This document shows, one piece after another, positions 6,216 to 9,479 of a stretch of DNA of 9,479 bases (position 1 is the stretch's first letter; every line of letters begins with the position of its first letter). Both the position numbers and the translations under genes were made by a program. Where the stretch lies: positions 1-9,479 of the forward strand of contig CAAGQE010000304.1 of NCBI GenBank assembly GCA_900772035.1, given 5' to 3'. This stretch comes from Candidatus Gastranaerophilales bacterium (GTDB lineage Bacteria; Cyanobacteriota; Vampirovibrionia; Gastranaerophilales; Gastranaerophilaceae). The notes below the pieces were generated by a model, which was given only the letters and a program-made list of their open reading frames with translations, did no database searches and was not told where the DNA came from.

Positions 6216-6875
6216 CTAAGAAGGTTGATATTCCAGACCCGAAAGGTTTGATATTGTTTCGCACCACTTTTGAATGGTTTCATCCACATCTCCGCAGGGA
6301 ATCATATCCCCGATTGTGATTGTGATTTTTTGCTGATGGAAACCTCTCGATTTTTTATCCGCTCCGACAATAGAGACAGGCAAAATATCGCATTTTGACG
6401 CTTTTGCCAACGCTACGAAACCTCTTGTAACTCTATTGATTTTGCCGCTTTTATCTCTTGTTCCCTGCGGGAAAATTGCAAGTCTCCATTTGGATTTATT
6501 TACCGCAATTGCCGTTTTAATGGTTGAAACCTCTAATTTTTCACGGTTTACGGCATAAGCACCGCACCAATCCATCAAAAGTCTCGACCAAAACGTATAA
6601 AACAATTCCTCTTTTGCCATAAAAGCTAAAGGCTGATTAAGCGCAAAAGCAATAATAAAAGGGTCAAAGTTCGACATGTGATTTGCCGCAATTACATATT
6701 TTTCGCCCTTCGGCATTTTTTCTTTGCCGATAACTTCTATTTTATACAAAAATCTGTAATAAGCGCCCAAAGTCCAGTTGCAGACTATCTTTTGGAAAAT
6801 CGCGCGCCAATTGTTAAATTCGTGAGTTTCTCTTTTGGAAAATTTCTTTTCCATATATTTTTTTGTTAAAAACAT
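6216..6875 (-). CDS. PlsC-type 1-acylglycerol-3-phosphate acyltransferase
   Basis: The 219-residue protein carries all main blocks of the family: NHMSNFD at 65-71 (His and Asp of the catalytic HX4D motif), NREKLE at 110-115, FPQGTR at 135-140 and LPVSIVG at 165-171. It is the better candidate of the pair for the standard step, converting lysophosphatidic acid to phosphatidic acid in phospholipid synthesis. ATG 6875 is preceded by AAGGA (6882-6886) at six bases. The longer frame from 6965 adds 30 residues that cover the promoter and overlap the divergent gene's leader, so I rejected it. The gene leads a two-gene operon. Motifs sit at the same residue positions as in the downstream partner, consistent with an old tandem duplication. 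Confidence 0.88.
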   Translation of the reverse strand: MFLTKKYMEKKFSKRETHEFNNWRAIFQKIVCNWTLGAYYRFLYKIEVIGKEKMPKGEKYVIAANHMSNFDPFIIAFALNQPLAFMAKEELFYTFWSRLLMDWCGAYAVNREKLEVSTIKTAIAVNKSKWRLAIFPQGTRDKSGKINRVTRGFVALAKASKCDILPVSIVGADKKSRGFHQQKITITIGDMIPCGDVDETIQKWCETISNLSGLEYQPS

Positions 6876-6897
6876 AGTAAATCCTTTTTTATGTAAA

Positions 6898-6906
6898 ATT
6901 TTAGCA
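6898..6906 (-). promoter_or_regulatory. Extended -10 promoter of the acyltransferase operon
   Basis: The minus strand reads TGCTAAAAT, an extended -10 element with one mismatch in the hexamer and no -35 at 17 bases. Initiation near 6891 would leave about 15 bases of leader containing the AAGGA ribosome-binding site. Confidence 0.5.
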
Positions 6907-6924
6907 TAAAATGTTTTCAAATAT

Positions 6925-6953
6925 TTGTATTTAAAAAAACTTAACGCTAAAAT
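6925..6953 (+). promoter_or_regulatory. Promoter of the C_GCAxxG gene
   Basis: TTGTAT (6925-6930) and TAAAAT (6948-6953) are separated by 17 bases, a standard sigma-70 spacing with a modest -35. Initiation near 6960 leaves a short leader with AGGAG at 6974-6978. The promoter is back-to-back with that of the acyltransferase operon, within 109 bases. Confidence 0.5.
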
Positions 6954-6984
6954 CTCAGTAAACAAAGAAGTTCAGGAGTTTAAC

Positions 6985-7392
6985 ATGAAAAAAGCAGTCG
7001 AATATTTTATGCAAGGTTATTCTTGCTCGGAATCAGTTATCAAAGCAGCAATTGACAAAGGACTTGTCCACGAAAGCGTATTGCCCCTTGCGACGGCATT
7101 TTCGGGTGGAATAGGTTCGGGCTGTCTCTGCGGAGCGGTTGCGGGCATGGAGATTATAATAGGCGCAATGTACGGTCGCGATGACAAAGAACGTGACGGC
7201 AAAAAAGCCAGAGCGCTCGCTAAACAATCTGTCGAAATGTTCAAAGCCAAAAACAAAGCAACATGTTGCCGCGTACTCACCGCAGGATTGATAATGGCTT
7301 CCCCGGAAAGAAAACAACATTGCTCAAAAATGGTTTCCGATTGCGCGGAAATCATAGAAGAACTTTTGGAATTAAACAAAACCAACGCTTAA
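6985..7392 (+). CDS. C_GCAxxG_C_C family cysteine-rich protein
   Basis: The 135-residue protein shows the family signature: GYSCSESV with Cys14, GSGCLCGAVAG at 45-55 (Cys47, Cys49), Cys94-Cys95 and His112-Cys113, plus Cys119. The conserved cysteines suggest a metal- or redox-active protein. Members are common in anaerobes and none has a firmly established reaction to my knowledge. There is no signal peptide or membrane segment apart from a Gly/Ala-rich helix around the CGAVAG motif, so it is probably cytoplasmic. ATG 6985 has AGGAG (6974-6978) six bases upstream and gives the usual family N-terminus (MKKAVEYFMQGYSC). The in-frame ATG at 6925 lies inside the promoter, so I rejected it. The gene is a single-gene unit ended by the hairpin at 7412-7443. 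Confidence 0.85.
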   Translation: MKKAVEYFMQGYSCSESVIKAAIDKGLVHESVLPLATAFSGGIGSGCLCGAVAGMEIIIGAMYGRDDKERDGKKARALAKQSVEMFKAKNKATCCRVLTAGLIMASPERKQHCSKMVSDCAEIIEELLELNKTNA

Positions 7393-7411
7393 TTCCGATT
7401 AACCGACTTTA

Positions 7412-7450
7412 TAACGGGCGCCTTAACTAAAAGGTGTCCGTTATTTCTTT
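7412..7450. terminator. Intrinsic terminator overlapping the end of the permease gene
   Basis: Thirteen bases (7412-7424) pair with 7431-7443, including two G-T wobbles, around a six-base loop. The plus strand continues TTTCTTT, a good terminator for the C_GCAxxG gene. On the minus strand the right arm encodes the last residues of the permease and its TAG (7427-7429) falls in the loop. The minus-strand tail is poor in T, so termination that way is less certain. Confidence 0.75.
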
Positions 7451-9004
7451 TCCGGCTTCGTCTTCTTCGACAATCAATTCGCCTTTTTCAACACGTCTGT
7501 TTTGTCTGTATCCGATACAAGCGTAAATTACGATACCCAAAATTACCCACAACGGGAACAAAGATGCCGATGTCGTAAGAGTTTTTGCCGCTTCGATAAT
7601 CAGGTAAATACAGAACAAAATTCCGAATATCGGCAACCACGGGCAGAAGGGAACCTTGAATGCTCTTTCTCTGTCGGGTTCTGTCTTTCTCAAAATGATA
7701 ATTCCGAGACAAACGATAATAAACGAACCGAATGTACCGAAGATACAAAGTTCTGCCGCCACGTGCGCGTCAATCACTACGCAGCCGAGCATTACAAATG
7801 CGGTTGTCCACCAAATAATTCTGTGAGGGGTTTTATAAACAGGGTGAATTTTTTGCAACGATTTCGGGAAGAAATTGTCTCTCGTCATAGCGTACAAAAC
7901 CCTTGTCGTACCGTATTGGAACACCAAAAGTACAGAAGTTAAGCCTGCCAATGAACCGATTGAAATCCAGCCTGCAATCCAGTCTTGATGAATTAATCTT
8001 ACCGCGTGCGCAATCGGCGCCAAAGACTCGATTTCGCCGTAATGCTCAACAGGAATAATTCCTGTAAACACAATTGCGATAAGTCCGTATAAAATCGAGC
8101 AAATTACAAGCGAACCGACAATGCCTATCGGCAAGTTTCTTTGAGGATTTTTTGTTTCCTCTGCCGCTGTCGAAATAGCGTCAAATCCGATATATGCGTA
8201 GAAAATAATAAATGTACTTAAAATAATTCCGCCAAAGCCGGCAGGTGCAAACGTTGACCAATCACCCGTTGCCAAAGGCATCAAGCCCCAGTTTTCGGGC
8301 TTAACGTAACACATACCGACCGCTACAAACATTAAGATTACCAACAGTTTGATAACGACCATTAATGCCGCTGTTTTGGCTGATTCCTTCATCCCTCTGT
8401 AAAGAATAAATCCGAGTACGAAAACAATAAACAATGCAGGAATGTTTACGCTTATCGGAATACCAAGGAAATGAGGAATTGCATCGTCGGGGTTAATTCC
8501 CGCTTTGTGACACTTATCAATAGCGCTCGCAACGTCATTTACAAGCCAAATCGGAGGATTTGTTATCCAAGCGGGCAAAACTTTATTAAAACCTTGCAGG
8601 AATTGAAGTAAATATTCCGTCCAACTGACCGCCGTTGTAATATTTCCGATTGCATAGGCAAAAACTAAAATCCAACCCATTATCCACGCGGCAAATTCGC
8701 CCATTGTCGCGTAAGTATAGGTATAAGCACTTCCAGCAACAGGAATCATTGATGCAAATTCCGCATAGCAAAGTGCCGGACATACGCATACCAACGCTGC
8801 CAAAACGATTGATATAACAACCGAAGGACCCGCGCCGATTTGTCCGTGGCTTCCGCAAATTGCAGGTCCAATCATTACGAAAATACCTGCTCCGATAATT
8901 GCGCTTATGCCAAGAACGATAAGGTCGAATGCGCTGAGCGTCTTTTTAAGACCGTTGTGCTGCGAACGAGCAATCAACTCGTCCATATTTGCGGTCTTAC
9001 TCAT
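7427..9004 (-). CDS. APC-superfamily amino-acid permease (YfnA/CAT-like)
   Basis: The 525-residue inner-membrane transporter has about 12 hydrophobic segments. The first contains AIIGAGIF (35-42), the unwound substrate-binding motif of APC transporters. The sixth region has YAYIGFDAISTAAEETKNPQ (269-288), the hallmark of the cationic amino-acid transporter branch to which B. subtilis YfnA belongs. The substrate is an amino acid, but cationic preference is only inferred. The loop between the third and fourth segments (about 135-185) is long and the C-terminal tail is acidic. I start at ATG 9004 (MSKTANMDELIARSQ), which fits the usual N-terminus. ATG 9043 would add 13 residues overlapping the upstream gene. 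Ribosome binding is weak in either case (AAGAG is 12 bases from 9004). The upstream permease lies 22 bases away on the same strand, so the two are probably co-transcribed. Confidence 0.88.
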   Translation of the reverse strand: MSKTANMDELIARSQHNGLKKTLSAFDLIVLGISAIIGAGIFVMIGPAICGSHGQIGAGPSVVISIVLAALVCVCPALCYAEFASMIPVAGSAYTYTYATMGEFAAWIMGWILVFAYAIGNITTAVSWTEYLLQFLQGFNKVLPAWITNPPIWLVNDVASAIDKCHKAGINPDDAIPHFLGIPISVNIPALFIVFVLGFILYRGMKESAKTAALMVVIKLLVILMFVAVGMCYVKPENWGLMPLATGDWSTFAPAGFGGIILSTFIIFYAYIGFDAISTAAEETKNPQRNLPIGIVGSLVICSILYGLIAIVFTGIIPVEHYGEIESLAPIAHAVRLIHQDWIAGWISIGSLAGLTSVLLVFQYGTTRVLYAMTRDNFFPKSLQKIHPVYKTPHRIIWWTTAFVMLGCVVIDAHVAAELCIFGTFGSFIIVCLGIIILRKTEPDRERAFKVPFCPWLPIFGILFCIYLIIEAAKTLTTSASLFPLWVILGIVIYACIGYRQNRRVEKGELIVEEDEAGKEITDTF

Positions 9005-9026
9005 ATTCTTAATTATCTCTTTTATA

Positions 9027-9479
9027 TTAATCATCATCTTCATTTCTCAATATTGTTTGCGCAGTTCCGTCAGCTTCCGCCTTTCGGTTCATCTTGTAAC
9101 CGTAAGAAAGATAAATCGCTACCCCGATTAAAAGCCAAACAGGGAAAAGTAATGCAGATGTCACGAGTTGAGGAATCGCTCTTACTATCAAATAAGTGCA
9201 AAATCCTATTCCAATAAGTGGCAACCACGGGCAGAAGGGTACTCTAAACGGTCTCGGTAAATTCGGATTTGTCTTTCTCATAATAAGAACTCCGACACTA
9301 ACCATAATAAAGCAGGCTAATGTTCCGAAAATACAAAGTTCTGCTGCAACGTGTGCGTTCATAAAAATACAACCCAACATAACAACAATCGTCGTTATCC
9401 AAGTCGTTACGTGAGGCGTCTTGTAGACGGGGTGAATTTTCTGCAATGACTTCGGCAAGAAATTGTCTCTGGTCATAGC
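9027..9479 (-). CDS. APC-superfamily amino-acid permease, partial (tandem paralogue)
   Basis: Only the C-terminal 150 residues are present; the gene continues beyond the right edge. The sequence AMTRDNFLPKSLQKIHPVYK and the four following hydrophobic segments align throughout with the C-terminal third of the neighbouring permease. That includes HVAAELCIFGT and the identical VPFCPWLP. It differs at the extreme C-terminus, which ends in EDDD. This is a tandem duplicate that has diverged. The two could differ in substrate or form a regulated pair. The promoter and start lie outside the window, and the apparent start at 9476 is an internal Met. Confidence 0.85.
   Translation of the reverse strand, partial: AMTRDNFLPKSLQKIHPVYKTPHVTTWITTIVVMLGCIFMNAHVAAELCIFGTLACFIMVSVGVLIMRKTNPNLPRPFRVPFCPWLPLIGIGFCTYLIVRAIPQLVTSALLFPVWLLIGVAIYLSYGYKMNRKAEADGTAQTILRNEDDD

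Noticed and set aside
6876..6965. Longer starts for the first acyltransferase (6965) and the C_GCAxxG gene (6925), which would overlap head to head
   Set aside because: Both inner ATGs have well-placed RBSs, and the extensions cover the promoters and lack family similarity.
1..9479. CRISPR arrays, tRNA or rRNA genes, insertion sequences, toxin-antitoxin or defence modules
   Set aside because: No regularly spaced repeats, cloverleaf-like stretches, transposase or nuclease motifs were seen on reading both strands.

Overview
The window is an AT-rich bacterial chromosome segment carrying nine genes, the last of them cut by the right edge. There is no RNA gene, CRISPR array, insertion sequence or phage module that I can see. 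The gene mix is a FliA/WhiG-type sigma factor, a C_GCAxxG_C_C cysteine protein, a CHAP hydrolase with a long coiled coil, PlsC acyltransferases and YfnA-like amino-acid permeases. Together with the base composition this suggests an anaerobic, probably gut-associated bacterium. Gastranaerophilales (Vampirovibrionia/Melainabacteria) is my best guess, but that is inference, and a clostridial or other low-GC lineage is not excluded.

Layout. Positions 1-82 hold pieces of dispersed intergenic repeats. An AT-rich leader with two inverted repeats (147-221) precedes a 668-residue protein (240-2246) with a disordered N-terminus, a coiled-coil middle and a C-terminal CHAP-like cysteine hydrolase. A hairpin terminator with T-runs on both sides (2269-2299) separates it from a convergent 92-residue PQ-loop/SemiSWEET-like membrane protein (minus strand). 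That gene is divergent from a LysR-type regulator (2751-3617), with a symmetric T-N11-A LysR-type box between them. A P-loop kinase of the uridine kinase/PRK family (minus strand, 3619-4428) converges on the regulator with one base between stop codons. The kinase diverges from the sigma factor (4672-5496) across a 243-bp region with one promoter for each. The sigma gene abuts, with no spacing, the end of a two-gene minus-strand operon of PlsC-type acyltransferases (6875 down to 5497). That operon diverges from the C_GCAxxG_C_C gene (6985-7392). A hairpin at 7412-7443 ends the latter and also encodes the last codons of the convergent permease (9004 down to 7427), which lies just downstream of a second, closely related permease (9479 down to 9027, partial).

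Functional links are modest. The LysR regulator probably controls itself and the PQ-loop gene. The acyltransferases act in phospholipid synthesis and are translationally coupled. The two permeases form a tandem duplicate transport locus. The sigma factor has no flagellar or anti-sigma neighbour here, so its regulon is unknown. Several promoters share an extended -10 element (TGnTATAAT-like) without a good -35, and several starts were moved downstream of the longest reading frame because the ribosome-binding site or family homology favours the inner Met.

I did not find a clear undescribed multi-gene system. The items most worth a second look are the single-cysteine CHAP/coiled-coil protein without a signal peptide, the structured leader of the sigma gene, the LysR box with a near-leaderless regulator, and the gene pairs whose ends touch or overlap.
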